Shown one piece after another: positions 33,277-42,076 of a DNA stretch of 64,000 nucleotides. The translations under genes were made by a program, and so were the position numbers. The stretch is from NCBI RefSeq assembly GCF_049943335.1, contig NZ_JBNFVY010000003.1, positions 186,001 to 250,000 on the forward strand, in the 5' to 3' direction. This DNA is from JBNFVY01 sp049943335. GTDB lineage: Bacteria; Pseudomonadota; Alphaproteobacteria; Rhodobacterales; Rhodobacteraceae. Positions within the stretch are counted from its first letter, which is position 1. Each line of letters begins with the position of its first letter. The notes below the pieces were generated by a model. That model was not told the DNA's origin. It saw nothing but the letters and a program-made list of their open reading frames with translations, and did not search any database.

Positions 33277-33311
33277 GAACTTTTTGAGAACATTCGCGAA
33301 CAAAAGAGAAC
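33277..33311 (-). promoter_or_regulatory. LexA (SOS) box and additional phased GTTC repeats
   Basis: On the minus strand, GTTC-TCAAAAA-GTTC (33291-33277) matches exactly the alphaproteobacterial LexA consensus GTTC-N7-GTTC, with an A-rich spacer. Two more GTTC blocks at 33301-33298 and 33311-33308 continue the array at 10-bp spacing. The site is 62 bp before the 40-residue ORF and just past the recG stop. Confidence 0.65.
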
Positions 33312-33319
33312 GCTATAGG

Positions 33320-35410
33320 CTAACCCACTGACAAATATCGGAAAGCCTTGTCCTGCTCCATCAACCATAACAGCATACGCGCCGCTGTCCCTCGCGGGGT
33401 TTCCAAGTTGGGATCATCCAAAAGCAATTTCCGCGCGTCGGATTGAGCCAAAGCCATAAGGGCGGATTGACGCTCAATGTCGGCGATCCGAAACCGCGGC
33501 AGTCCTGATTGCGCCGTGCCGATCACATCGCCCGCCCCGCGCATGGCCAGGTCTTCTTCGGCGATGCGGAACCCGTCTTCGGTCCCACGCAGAATTTCCA
33601 GCCGGTGCCGGCCGGTTTCGCTCAGCGGTTCGGCGTACAACATCAAGCAGGTCGATTGCTCGGACCCGCGCCCAACCCGCCCGCGCAACTGGTGCAACTG
33701 CGCCAGGCCAAAGGATTCAGCCCGTTCGATCACCATGATGGATGCGTTCGGCACGTTGACCCCAACCTCAATCACGGTTGTTGCCACCAGAACGGCGGTC
33801 TTTCCCGCTTCGAACAACGCCATTGCCGCATCTTTTTCGGCAGGCGGCATTTGTCCGTGCACCAATCCGACGACCCCGTCTTCCATGGCCGCGCGCAGGC
33901 TTTTGAACCGCGCATCGGCAGACGACAGGTCACTCACCTCACTGTCTTCGACCAGCGGGCAAACCCAATAGGCCTGACGGCCATCAGCAATTGCATTCTT
34001 CAGATGCGCAACCACTTCATCCAATCGACCAAGTGACACAAGCGCAGTCGTCACCGATTTGCGCCCGGGTGGCTTTTCATCCAGCACAGACACATCCATG
34101 TCGCCATACTGTGCCAGGCTGAGCGAGCGGGGAATGGGGGTGGCTGTCATCACCAGCATGTCCACTGCCCGACCCTTGGCGCCCAGTTCCATACGCTGAG
34201 ACACGCCAAAGCGGTGCTGTTCGTCCACGACGGCAAGGCGAAGATCGCGAAACACCACATCCTGCTGGAACACCGCGTGGGTACCAAGCAGAATATCGAT
34301 GTCGCCCCGCGCCAAGGCATCCAGTTTGGCGCGCCGTTCGCCGCCCTTGTCGCGGCCCGTCAGGATGTCAATCGTCACACCCGCAGGTTCAGCAATCGGT
34401 TTCAGCGCGGCCATGTGTTGGCGCGCTAGAATTTCGGTCGGAGCCATCATCACGCCCTGCCCGCCAGCCTCAACCGCGATGAGCAACGCCATGAGTGCGA
34501 CCAGCGTTTTTCCCGCCCCGACGTCGCCCTGCAACAGGCGGTTCATGCGTGCCTGGGCGGCCATATCGCTTTCGATCTCGGCCACGGCGCGGGTTTGAGC
34601 CCCGGTTGGTTCATAGGGCAGCGCGCTTAGAACCCTGCCCCGCAAACACCCGTCGCCGTGGGTTTTCATCCCTTTGCCACGGCGCTGCACCGCGCGGGCC
34701 AGGGCAAGGGTCAATTGATGCGCGAAAAGCTCATCAAAGGCCAAGCGCTGCCGCGCAGGGGCTGTGGCGGACATCTCATCAAGAGAAAGTGGCGCATGTG
34801 CGGTTTGCAAGGCTGTTTGAAACGCCGGCCATCCTTCGCGCGCGCGCAGGGCCGGATCTATCCATTCGTCAAGGTCAGGGACCCGCGCCAGCGCCGCCTG
34901 CGCCGCCTTGGCAACGCCGCGTTGCGTCAGCCCCGCCGCCAAAGGGTAGACCGGTTCGAAATCCGGAATAGTATCTGCTTGAGCAGGCGGAAGAATGTGA
35001 TCGGGATGCACGATCTGGGCCATTCCATCGAAAATTTCCACCTTGCCCGATACAACCCGCCGCGCCCCTTCCGGTAGCTGTTTGGTGATCCAATCCCCGC
35101 CTCCGCGAAAGAACACGATTTGAAAATCCGTGCGCGCATCTTCGACATGGACCCGGTATGGCAGCCCACGTCGCGAGGGCGGTTGATGGCGCAAAACGGT
35201 CACCTCGACCGTCACGACACTGGGCGGCTGTACATCGAGCACCGATGACCGACGGGCCCTGTCAATGACGGAATGTGGCAGCGTCAGAATCAGATCCCGC
35301 GGTTTTTCCACGTTCAGGCCCGCAAATGCCTTGGCCGTCTTGGGCCCCACGCCGTCAAGCGTTTCGAGCCCGGCAAAAAGAGGAAACAGGTCGGCGGGAC
35401 GTCCGGTCAT
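33320..35410 (-). CDS. recG: ATP-dependent DNA helicase RecG
   Basis: A 696-residue helicase that reverses stalled forks and processes recombination junctions. An N-terminal wedge/OB domain (about 1-240) precedes the helicase core: Walker A LQGDVGAGKTLVALMAL, Walker B VVDEQHRFGVSQR, motif III VMTATPIPRSLSL, and motif VI LHQLRGRVGRGSEQSTC. The C-terminal TRG-like region is present. The start overlaps the ligA stop by 4 nt (ATGA at 35407-35410), so ligA-recG is one transcription unit. Confidence 0.97.
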   Translation of the reverse strand: MTGRPADLFPLFAGLETLDGVGPKTAKAFAGLNVEKPRDLILTLPHSVIDRARRSSVLDVQPPSVVTVEVTVLRHQPPSRRGLPYRVHVEDARTDFQIVFFRGGGDWITKQLPEGARRVVSGKVEIFDGMAQIVHPDHILPPAQADTIPDFEPVYPLAAGLTQRGVAKAAQAALARVPDLDEWIDPALRAREGWPAFQTALQTAHAPLSLDEMSATAPARQRLAFDELFAHQLTLALARAVQRRGKGMKTHGDGCLRGRVLSALPYEPTGAQTRAVAEIESDMAAQARMNRLLQGDVGAGKTLVALMALLIAVEAGGQGVMMAPTEILARQHMAALKPIAEPAGVTIDILTGRDKGGERRAKLDALARGDIDILLGTHAVFQQDVVFRDLRLAVVDEQHRFGVSQRMELGAKGRAVDMLVMTATPIPRSLSLAQYGDMDVSVLDEKPPGRKSVTTALVSLGRLDEVVAHLKNAIADGRQAYWVCPLVEDSEVSDLSSADARFKSLRAAMEDGVVGLVHGQMPPAEKDAAMALFEAGKTAVLVATTVIEVGVNVPNASIMVIERAESFGLAQLHQLRGRVGRGSEQSTCLMLYAEPLSETGRHRLEILRGTEDGFRIAEEDLAMRGAGDVIGTAQSGLPRFRIADIERQSALMALAQSDARKLLLDDPNLETPRGTAARMLLWLMEQDKAFRYLSVG

Positions 35411-37551
35411 TTCCCTTCGACCAGGGCAAGCCAGGCGTCCTCATCAATTGTTTCTATGCCTAATTCTTTGGCCTTTTTCGCTTTGGATCCCGCGCCCGGG
35501 CCAGCGACCAAAAGATCGGTCTTGGCACTGACTGACCCAGCCACCTTCGCCCCGAGCGCTTCGGCCCGGACCTTGGCTTCGGCCCGTGTCATTTTTTCCA
35601 GTGCACCGGTAAAGACCACGGTTTTGCCCGACACTGGGCTGTCATGAGCGGCCTGCGGGGCGTCTTCGATCTGCAAATGGGCAACCAGACGGTCGATTGA
35701 TGCGCGCTCGGCGTCTTGGTGGAAAGTGGTGACAAGCGATTGGGCCATGACCTGTCCCACCCCGTCAATGTTCATCAACTCGTCCCATTCGGGGCCGCTG
35801 CCCACCTGTGCCCGGGTCATGGCCGCTTCAAAATTCGCCCAGCTGCCGTAGTGGGCGGCCAAGAGACCGGCATTGCTTTCGCCGACGTGCCTTATTCCAA
35901 GTCCGAAAATCACCCGTGCCAGTTTGACCTGCCGCGCATTCCGGATCGCGAAAAACAGCGCATTCGCCGATTTTTCGCCCCAGCCTTCACGATTACTAAG
36001 CTGTTTAAGCCCGTGGCCGAACCGTTCTTCGAGGGTAAAAATATCGGCAGGTTCGCGCACCCACCCATCGTCGTAAAACTGTTCGATCTGTTTGGCGCCT
36101 AGCCCGTCTATGTCCAACGCCCCGCGACTGACCAGGTGTTTGAGCTTTTCCACCGCTTGCGCGGGGCAGATCAAGCCGCCGGTGCAGCGCCGGACAGCAT
36201 CGCCGTCTTCGCGGATCGCCGCCGAGCCGCATTCGGGACATGTTTTGGGGAAGTCGAAAATTTTCGCATCTGCCGGGCGTTTGGACAGGTCAACATCCGC
36301 AATCTTGGGAATGACATCGCCTGCGCGATAGACTTGCACCCAGTCTCCTTCGCGAATGTCCTTGCCATCGCGGATCGGATGACCCTTGCTGTCACGTCCG
36401 GCGATGTAGTCTTCGTTGTGCAAGGTGGCGTTTGACACCACGACCCCGCCCACTGTCACCGGCATCAGACGCGCCACGGGGCTGAGCGCGCCGGTGCGAC
36501 CGACCTGAATTTCGATCCGTTCCAGCCGGGTCCAAGCCAATTCGGCCGGGAATTTGTGTGCAATCGCCCAGCGGGGCGTCGACGCGCGAACCCACAGCCG
36601 GTCCTGCAGCGCGAGGTCATTGACCTTGTAAACCACACCGTCAATGTCATAGCCCAGCGTGGCACGTTGCGCTTCGATCGTGCGATAATGCTCAATCATC
36701 TCATCCGGGCCAGTGCACAGGCGGGTCAGCGGATTGGTTGCAAACCCCAATTCGGACAGGCGGTGGATGGCATCAAGTTGCGTCTTGGCAAGCGGCTCAG
36801 AAAGCGCGCCCCAGGCATAGGCAAAAAACCGAAGTGGGCGCGAACGGGTGATCGCGGGATCAAGTTGGCGCAAGGATCCGGCGGCCGCATTGCGTGGATT
36901 TGCAAAAGTCTTGGCCCCTCTGGCCGTTTGGGCCGCGTTCAGGGCTGCGAAATCTGCGTGGCTCATATAGACCTCGCCCCGCACTTCCAAGATTTTCGGC
37001 GCACCGTGGATGCGGTTCGGAATGTCAGGATGTTCGGCGCCGTCCGGGATCCGTTCGGTGATGGTCAAAGCGTTGGCGGTAACGTTTTCCCCTGTGGTCC
37101 CGTCGCCGCGGGTGGCAGCCTGAACCAAGATACCGTTTTCATACCGCAAGCTGAGCGAAAGCCCGTCGATCTTGGGTTCTGCTGTATATTCGATCGCCGT
37201 TTCCAGCCCCAAGAACTTGCGCACCGAGGTGTCGAAATCACGGATGTCATCGTCGTTGAACGCGTTGGCCAGCGATAACATTGGAACGGTGTGGGTGAGC
37301 TTTGGGAACCCTTCTGCCGGCGCGGCCCCCACCTGATCGGTCGGGCTATCGGCCCTTTTGAGCGCTGGAAACCGCGCTTCGATCCGGGCATTGCGTCGCT
37401 TCAGCTGATCATATTCGGCATCACTGATCTGCGGGGCGTCTTGCGTATGATAGGCCGTGTTCGCGGCCCCAAGCAAATCAGCCAGTCGGGCCAATTCCTT
37501 TTTCGCGTCCGCCTCGGTCAATTCCGATACCGGTGTATCTCTGTCAGACAT
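35407..37551 (-). CDS. ligA: NAD-dependent DNA ligase LigA
   Basis: A 714-residue ligase that joins Okazaki fragments and repair nicks. Order: the Ia domain binding NMN (HTQDAPQISDAEYD), the adenylation domain with nucleophilic Lys127 in AEPKIDGLSLSL, an OB fold, a four-Cys zinc finger (CPECGSAAIRE to CTGGLICPAQ), HhH repeats, and a C-terminal BRCT domain (about 640-714). Length is normal. It lies upstream of recG in the same operon, with ctrA 105 bp further upstream on the same strand. Confidence 0.97.
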   Translation of the reverse strand: MSDRDTPVSELTEADAKKELARLADLLGAANTAYHTQDAPQISDAEYDQLKRRNARIEARFPALKRADSPTDQVGAAPAEGFPKLTHTVPMLSLANAFNDDDIRDFDTSVRKFLGLETAIEYTAEPKIDGLSLSLRYENGILVQAATRGDGTTGENVTANALTITERIPDGAEHPDIPNRIHGAPKILEVRGEVYMSHADFAALNAAQTARGAKTFANPRNAAAGSLRQLDPAITRSRPLRFFAYAWGALSEPLAKTQLDAIHRLSELGFATNPLTRLCTGPDEMIEHYRTIEAQRATLGYDIDGVVYKVNDLALQDRLWVRASTPRWAIAHKFPAELAWTRLERIEIQVGRTGALSPVARLMPVTVGGVVVSNATLHNEDYIAGRDSKGHPIRDGKDIREGDWVQVYRAGDVIPKIADVDLSKRPADAKIFDFPKTCPECGSAAIREDGDAVRRCTGGLICPAQAVEKLKHLVSRGALDIDGLGAKQIEQFYDDGWVREPADIFTLEERFGHGLKQLSNREGWGEKSANALFFAIRNARQVKLARVIFGLGIRHVGESNAGLLAAHYGSWANFEAAMTRAQVGSGPEWDELMNIDGVGQVMAQSLVTTFHQDAERASIDRLVAHLQIEDAPQAAHDSPVSGKTVVFTGALEKMTRAEAKVRAEALGAKVAGSVSAKTDLLVAGPGAGSKAKKAKELGIETIDEDAWLALVEGK

Positions 37552-37656
37552 GAAAAGACCCCCCGCATGTGCCCTGATTATTTATGGGGACACCTGAGAG
37601 AGGTCCAGTGCTGTCGTGCCCTGCCTATTCAGGCAAAGCGCCGTGAGTGGAAGTTG

Positions 37657-38367
37657 TCAGGCCCCGATGGCGATCTGGTGATCGCTGACGGGTTCGGGAT
37701 CGCGCAACACATAACCACGACCCCAGACTGTTTCGATGTTGTTTTCACCGTCAGTCGCATTGCTGAGCTTTTTGCGCAGCTTGCAAATGAACACGTCGAT
37801 GATCTTGAGTTCCGGCTCGTCCATTCCGCCATAAAGATGGTTCAGGAACATTTCCTTTGTCAGCGTTGTGCCTTTGCGCAGGCTCAGCAACTCAAGCATC
37901 TGGTATTCTTTGCCGGTCAGGTGAATGGCCTTGCCGTTGGCTGATACAGTCTTGGCATCCAGGTTCACTTCAATCTGGCCGGTCTTGATGACTGACTGGG
38001 AATGCCCTTTTGAACGGCGAATAATCGCATGAATGCGCGCGACCAGTTCTTCGCGGTGGAACGGTTTGGTCAGGTAATCATCTGCCCCAAATCCAAATCC
38101 CTTGATCTTGTTTTCGGTGTCGTCCGCGCCGGTCAGGATCAGGATCGGCGTGTCGATCCGGGCAAGACGCAGCTGGCGGAGCACTTCGTGCCCATTCATA
38201 TCGGGCAGATTCAAGTCCAGCAGGATCAAATCGTAGTCATAGAGCTTGGCAAGGTCGATACCTTCTTCACCAAGATCGGTGGCATAGACATTCAGATTCG
38301 CATGACTCAGCATGAGTTCGATGCTCTTGGATGTCGTCGGATCGTCTTCGACCAGCAAGATGCGCAT
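37657..38367 (-). CDS. ctrA: Cell cycle response regulator CtrA
   Basis: A 236-residue OmpR-type regulator. The receiver domain (1-120) has acidic pocket residues EDD at 7-9, phosphorylatable Asp51 (LILLDLNLPDMNG) and the conserved TGADD and KPF positions; the winged-helix domain (about 128-225) carries LTGKEYQMLELLSLRKG and the recognition region ELKIIDVFICKLRKKL. In roseobacters CtrA is usually non-essential and controls flagella, chemotaxis and gene-transfer-agent genes. Upstream, TTAA-N7-TTAC at 38420 suggests autoregulation. sciP lies directly upstream on the same strand. Confidence 0.97.
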   Translation of the reverse strand: MRILLVEDDPTTSKSIELMLSHANLNVYATDLGEEGIDLAKLYDYDLILLDLNLPDMNGHEVLRQLRLARIDTPILILTGADDTENKIKGFGFGADDYLTKPFHREELVARIHAIIRRSKGHSQSVIKTGQIEVNLDAKTVSANGKAIHLTGKEYQMLELLSLRKGTTLTKEMFLNHLYGGMDEPELKIIDVFICKLRKKLSNATDGENNIETVWGRGYVLRDPEPVSDHQIAIGA

Positions 38368-38419
38368 TGTTTCGTCTCCGCGTTAACCGTTCTGTCCGGT
38401 GTAGGTAAAACAAAATTGG

Positions 38420-38434
38420 TTAACTACACGTTAC
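38420..38434 (-). promoter_or_regulatory. Candidate CtrA autoregulatory site
   Basis: TTAA-CTACACG-TTAC, one base off TTAA-N7-TTAA, 53 bp upstream of the ctrA start. Further TTAAC elements flank it (38386 and 38440). The AT-rich 90-bp gap between sciP and ctrA is otherwise empty. Confidence 0.5.
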
Positions 38435-38461
38435 CAGTTTTAACACTTTACGAGATTCTAC

Positions 38462-38740
38462 CTATGGTTGTCTATACTTCTGAACCGCCGTCGCCTTGAG
38501 CGCCGCTTCGCCGTACTGGGCGACCGCCCCCTGCCAAGATCGAAATTCTTCTTCGGACAGATCGTACATCTTGAGGATTTCGCTTTCTGAAACCAACCCA
38601 TACGCCACCGCCTTGACCAATGCCGCCTTACGCGACGCGACCCACCGGCGCGTGTCGGGCTGTGGCAGGTCAGCCCGGGTCATGATCGTTCCATCCGGCA
38701 GCGTCACTGCCCGCGGACCATCCACTTTTTTTAGATACAT
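38462..38740 (-). CDS. sciP: CtrA inhibitor SciP (DUF1153 family)
   Basis: A 92-residue helix-turn-helix protein; the family is unmistakable from MYLKKVDGPRAVTLPDGTIM, TRADLPQPDTRRWVASRKAA and YDLSEEEFRSWQ. In Caulobacter, SciP binds the CtrA DNA-binding domain and blocks activation at CtrA promoters. ATG 38740 follows GAGGGTGAG. It lies 94 bp upstream of ctrA on the same strand, so regulator and inhibitor may share control. Its activity in this organism is inferred by homology. Confidence 0.94.
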   Translation of the reverse strand: MYLKKVDGPRAVTLPDGTIMTRADLPQPDTRRWVASRKAALVKAVAYGLVSESEILKMYDLSEEEFRSWQGAVAQYGEAALKATAVQKYRQP

Positions 38741-38877
38741 AGGTCTCACCCTCGTCGTAACCACGCGATCAATTTGGCGCAGGGGTCTTAAGGTCGGGTG
38801 AAACGCCCCCTTGAGAATACTGAGAATTTGCCTATATTCCGCAGGCTTTCCGCAAATTTTGAATCAAGGTTTTAACC

Positions 38878-40020
38878 ATGGCTCGCGACGATGCACCGCT
38901 CAATTCCCTGGGTTTTGCCAAACCCCCCGCCGACACACGGGTTGTCGTGGCGATGTCGGGCGGCGTGGACAGTTCTGTCGTCGCCGCAATGTTGGCCGAA
39001 GAAGGCTATGACGTGGTCGGGGTGACTTTGCAGCTTTACGATCATGGCGCCGCCCTGGCCAAAAAGGGCGCCTGCTGCGCGGGCGTCGACATCCATGATG
39101 CACGCCGCGTGGCCGAAGACATGGGATTTCCCCATTATGTGCTGGACTATGAAAACATCTTCAAAGACGCGGTGATCGATGAATTCGCCGACAGCTACCT
39201 GGCTGGCGCCACGCCGGTGCCGTGCATCCGCTGCAATGAGCGGGTGAAATTCAAGGATCTACTGGAAACGGCGCGCGATCTGGACGCCGATTGCATGGCG
39301 ACCGGTCATTACATTCAGCGCGCTGTTGGCCAAGCAGGACCCGAATTGCACTCGGCGGCCGACCCGGCCCGCGACCAGAGTTATTTCCTGTTCTCTACCA
39401 CACCCGAACAACTGGATTTCCTGCGGTTTCCATTGGGTCATCTGGCCAGCAAAGCCGAAACCCGCAAGCTGGCGGCGAAATACGGGCTGGCAGTGGCAGA
39501 CAAACCTGACAGCCAAGACATCTGTTTCGTGCCGAATGGCAACTACGCCAGCGTGATCGAAAAACTGCGCCCCGGCGCCGCGGAACCGGGCGAGATCGTT
39601 CATGCGGACGGACGGGTACTGGGCACACATGACGGCGTGATCCACTATACGATCGGACAACGCAGAGGCTTGGGGATCGGTGGTCTGGCGGATCCGCTCT
39701 ACGTGGTGAAACTGGATGTGGATTCGCGGCAGGTTGTCGTTGGGCCCAAGGACATGCTGGCCAAACGGATCGTGCCCGTGCGCGAGATCAACTGGCTCGG
39801 CGACGCGCCGTTTGACAGCCGCGCGGAATGGCGACTGGACGTGAAAGTGCGATCCACGCGCCCCCCGCGCGAGGCGATTGTCCGGCCCACGGGCCCGGAT
39901 ACGGCCGACGTCGAACTGGTGGTGGCTGAAGAAGGCGTGTCCCCGGGGCAGGCCTGTGTGTTCTATGACCCCGACAGCCCGCGCATCTTTGGCGGCGGCT
40001 GGATCTGGCGCGGCTACTGA
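38878..40020 (+). CDS. mnmA: tRNA-specific 2-thiouridylase MnmA
   Basis: A 380-residue enzyme that thiolates U34 of tRNA(Lys, Glu, Gln). An N-type ATP pyrophosphatase loop VVVAMSGGVDSSVVAAML lies near residue 22. The catalytic Cys pair is supplied by PVPCIRCNERVKF (first Cys) and DSQDICFVPNGNY (second Cys). The C-terminal beta-barrel (about 285-380) ends FGGGWIWRGY. About 16 extra residues precede the core, usual for Rhodobacterales. It is divergent from sciP over 137 bp. Confidence 0.96.
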   Translation: MARDDAPLNSLGFAKPPADTRVVVAMSGGVDSSVVAAMLAEEGYDVVGVTLQLYDHGAALAKKGACCAGVDIHDARRVAEDMGFPHYVLDYENIFKDAVIDEFADSYLAGATPVPCIRCNERVKFKDLLETARDLDADCMATGHYIQRAVGQAGPELHSAADPARDQSYFLFSTTPEQLDFLRFPLGHLASKAETRKLAAKYGLAVADKPDSQDICFVPNGNYASVIEKLRPGAAEPGEIVHADGRVLGTHDGVIHYTIGQRRGLGIGGLADPLYVVKLDVDSRQVVVGPKDMLAKRIVPVREINWLGDAPFDSRAEWRLDVKVRSTRPPREAIVRPTGPDTADVELVVAEEGVSPGQACVFYDPDSPRIFGGGWIWRGY

Positions 40021-40049
40021 CCAGCCTGATCAGACCCTTGGCGCGGCAG

Positions 40050-40077
40050 AACCATGGCGCGAAGGCGCGGTTTGTTT
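40050..40077 (+). terminator. Weak terminator-like hairpin after mnmA
   Basis: AACC and GCGC arms pair with GCGC and GGTT around a GAAG loop, with a 3-nt bulge, followed by TGTTT. It lies 30 nt past the mnmA stop in the convergent gap with lpxB. Confidence 0.35.
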
Positions 40078-40124
40078 GGCACAGCCAAAACACGTCTTTC
40101 CAAAGCCCCCCTGGCGGGGATTTC

Positions 40125-41276
40125 TCAAGAAACCGACGGCAGGCCAGCCAGAATGGCCCGCGCGGCCCGCAGGCCGGGGCGTTCCTGTCCCCGGCCAAGT
40201 GCAGCCATGGCGTCAGCCATCGCCTGACGCTGGGTTGCCCGGGCCGAGGGTTCGTCGAGCAGCGTTGCAAGGGCGGCAGCGATGGGCGCGGACTGACAAT
40301 CTGGTCCGAGGAATTCGGCCACCGTTTTTCGCCCTGTCACAAGGTTCACGAGCGTGACCGTATCAATCAACGCCATGCGGGACATGATCTGCCAACTGAT
40401 CCAGTTCATATCGTAGGCGACCACCATGGGCGTATCCACCGCCGCCAGTTCCAATGACACCGTGCCCGAAGCCGCCAACGCAATATCGGCAGCAGCAAAA
40501 GCCGTGCGCTTTTCGTCTGGATCGGGGGTCAGTATCAGGGGCGCCGGCCAGTCAGCGGTCAGGCGCGTGACCTCTTCGCGCAGGTGCGGCAACGTCGGCA
40601 GGACAACGCGGGCATCCGGATGCGTGTGCACCAATTCGCGCAGCGCCAGACCAAAGGGGTCAGCGAGACGGCTGATCTCGGCGCGGCGCGATCCGGGCAA
40701 AGCAAGGATCACCTGTGCGTCACCCAGCCCGTGGGTCTGACGAAAGGCCGCAACTTGCGCGTCGGTGGGCACGGGTTCGACGGCAACAGGGTGGCCGACA
40801 AAATCGCACTGCAGCCCGACCTTTTCGAAATAGGGCGGCTCAAACGGCAAAAGCGCCAGTACCTGGTCCACGGTTTCGGCCATTTTCTGCGCGCGTTTCG
40901 GGCGCCAAGCCCAAACGGTGGGCGCAACATAGTGAACGATCCTCTGGGAGGGATTGGCCGCTTTGACCAGACGCGCAACGCGCAGGCAGAAATCGGGGCT
41001 GTCGATCGTGATCAGCACATCGGGTTTCGTGTCGATCACCTTCTCGGCGGTTTCGCGGATGCGCCGTTTGAGGTGGCGGTACTTGGGCAACACCTCGGCG
41101 ATGCCCATGACCGACAGTTCCTCCAAGGGGAAAAGGCTGTCCATCCCCTGCCCTTGCATCAGGGGCCCGGCGATCCCTTGCAGATCTACTTGTGTGAGCT
41201 CGCGCAGCCCCGCGATCAGCGCAGCGCCCAGCTTGTCACCCGAAGGCTCGCCCGCGATCAGGAACGCGCGCATCAC
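40125..41276 (-). CDS. lpxB: Lipid-A-disaccharide synthase LpxB
   Basis: A 383-residue GT19 glycosyltransferase that joins lipid X to UDP-2,3-diacylglucosamine to make the tetraacyl disaccharide. Family signatures are AGEPSGDKLGAALI at the N-terminus, DSPDFCLRVARLVK, YVAPTVWAWRPKR and LPGSRRAEI. It is a peripheral inner-membrane enzyme. The start overlaps the lpxI stop by 4 nt. It is the last gene of the envelope cluster. Confidence 0.96.
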   Translation of the reverse strand: MMRAFLIAGEPSGDKLGAALIAGLRELTQVDLQGIAGPLMQGQGMDSLFPLEELSVMGIAEVLPKYRHLKRRIRETAEKVIDTKPDVLITIDSPDFCLRVARLVKAANPSQRIVHYVAPTVWAWRPKRAQKMAETVDQVLALLPFEPPYFEKVGLQCDFVGHPVAVEPVPTDAQVAAFRQTHGLGDAQVILALPGSRRAEISRLADPFGLALRELVHTHPDARVVLPTLPHLREEVTRLTADWPAPLILTPDPDEKRTAFAAADIALAASGTVSLELAAVDTPMVVAYDMNWISWQIMSRMALIDTVTLVNLVTGRKTVAEFLGPDCQSAPIAAALATLLDEPSARATQRQAMADAMAALGRGQERPGLRAARAILAGLPSVS

Positions 41277-42076
41277 AGCGCCGCAAGGAACAGTCCGGTT
41301 TCGGCCAGCTGCTCTTCGATCTTGTCACGATGGAGCACCATGACGCCTTCGGCCTGTATAACGATGCCGGACAAGCCCGCAGTGTGGGCGGCGATCACCG
41401 TGTCGGGGCCGATGACCGGCATGTCGATGCGCATGTCCTGGCCGGGCTTGGGGGCCTTGACCAAAACGCCCGGGGCGCGGCGCAGGTGATCAGGGGTTTC
41501 GCCAACAAAACGCAGCATCGCATCGGTGCCCTGCAGGGTTTCAATCCCAAGACACAATCCCGCCGCCACCACACAGGCCTGCCCCAGATCGAGATGCCCC
41601 AGATGGTTGAGAATTCCGTGCCCCCGCACGGCATCCACCGCTTCGTCATGCGTCATGTCGCGGCCCAGCATTTCGCCTTCGCTCAGGCAAAGTTCGGGCA
41701 CCAGTTCGGGGGGCGCGACGATTTCGAACCCGTGTTCTTCAAACAGATCCAAGACCTCACGCAAAAGGGCATCATCGCCTTTTTGCAGGGCGGGTATCAG
41801 GCGCGGGGCGAAACCGCGCATGACCTCGTCGAATTCTGCAGGGTTCAGCGCGGGGCGCGAGACAGCGCCAGCAAAGACCACATGTGTAACATTGCAGGCC
41901 TTGAGCTTGGCAAAGAGACTGCCGATCTTGGCGATGTCGGCCTGGTAGCTTTCTGCGCCGGGCGGGACGGCGACATCTTCGCCCTTGATGGTGACGAAAA
42001 GCGGGTTGTCCAACGGCCCGGCCATGACGCCCGGCAAATCGCCGCGCCCGGCAATAATGGCTGCGCGGGCGGTCAT
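41273..42076 (-). CDS. lpxI: UDP-2,3-diacylglucosamine pyrophosphatase LpxI
   Basis: A 267-residue DUF1009 enzyme cleaving UDP-2,3-diacylglucosamine to lipid X and UMP. It replaces LpxH in most alphaproteobacteria. Visible motifs: AIIAGRGDLPGVMAG at the start, FAGAVSRPALNP, and the C-terminal IGPDTVIAAHTAGLSGIVIQ. It has 4-nt overlaps with lpxA upstream and lpxB downstream, so the three enzymes are coupled. Confidence 0.95.
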   Translation of the reverse strand: MTARAAIIAGRGDLPGVMAGPLDNPLFVTIKGEDVAVPPGAESYQADIAKIGSLFAKLKACNVTHVVFAGAVSRPALNPAEFDEVMRGFAPRLIPALQKGDDALLREVLDLFEEHGFEIVAPPELVPELCLSEGEMLGRDMTHDEAVDAVRGHGILNHLGHLDLGQACVVAAGLCLGIETLQGTDAMLRFVGETPDHLRRAPGVLVKAPKPGQDMRIDMPVIGPDTVIAAHTAGLSGIVIQAEGVMVLHRDKIEEQLAETGLFLAAL

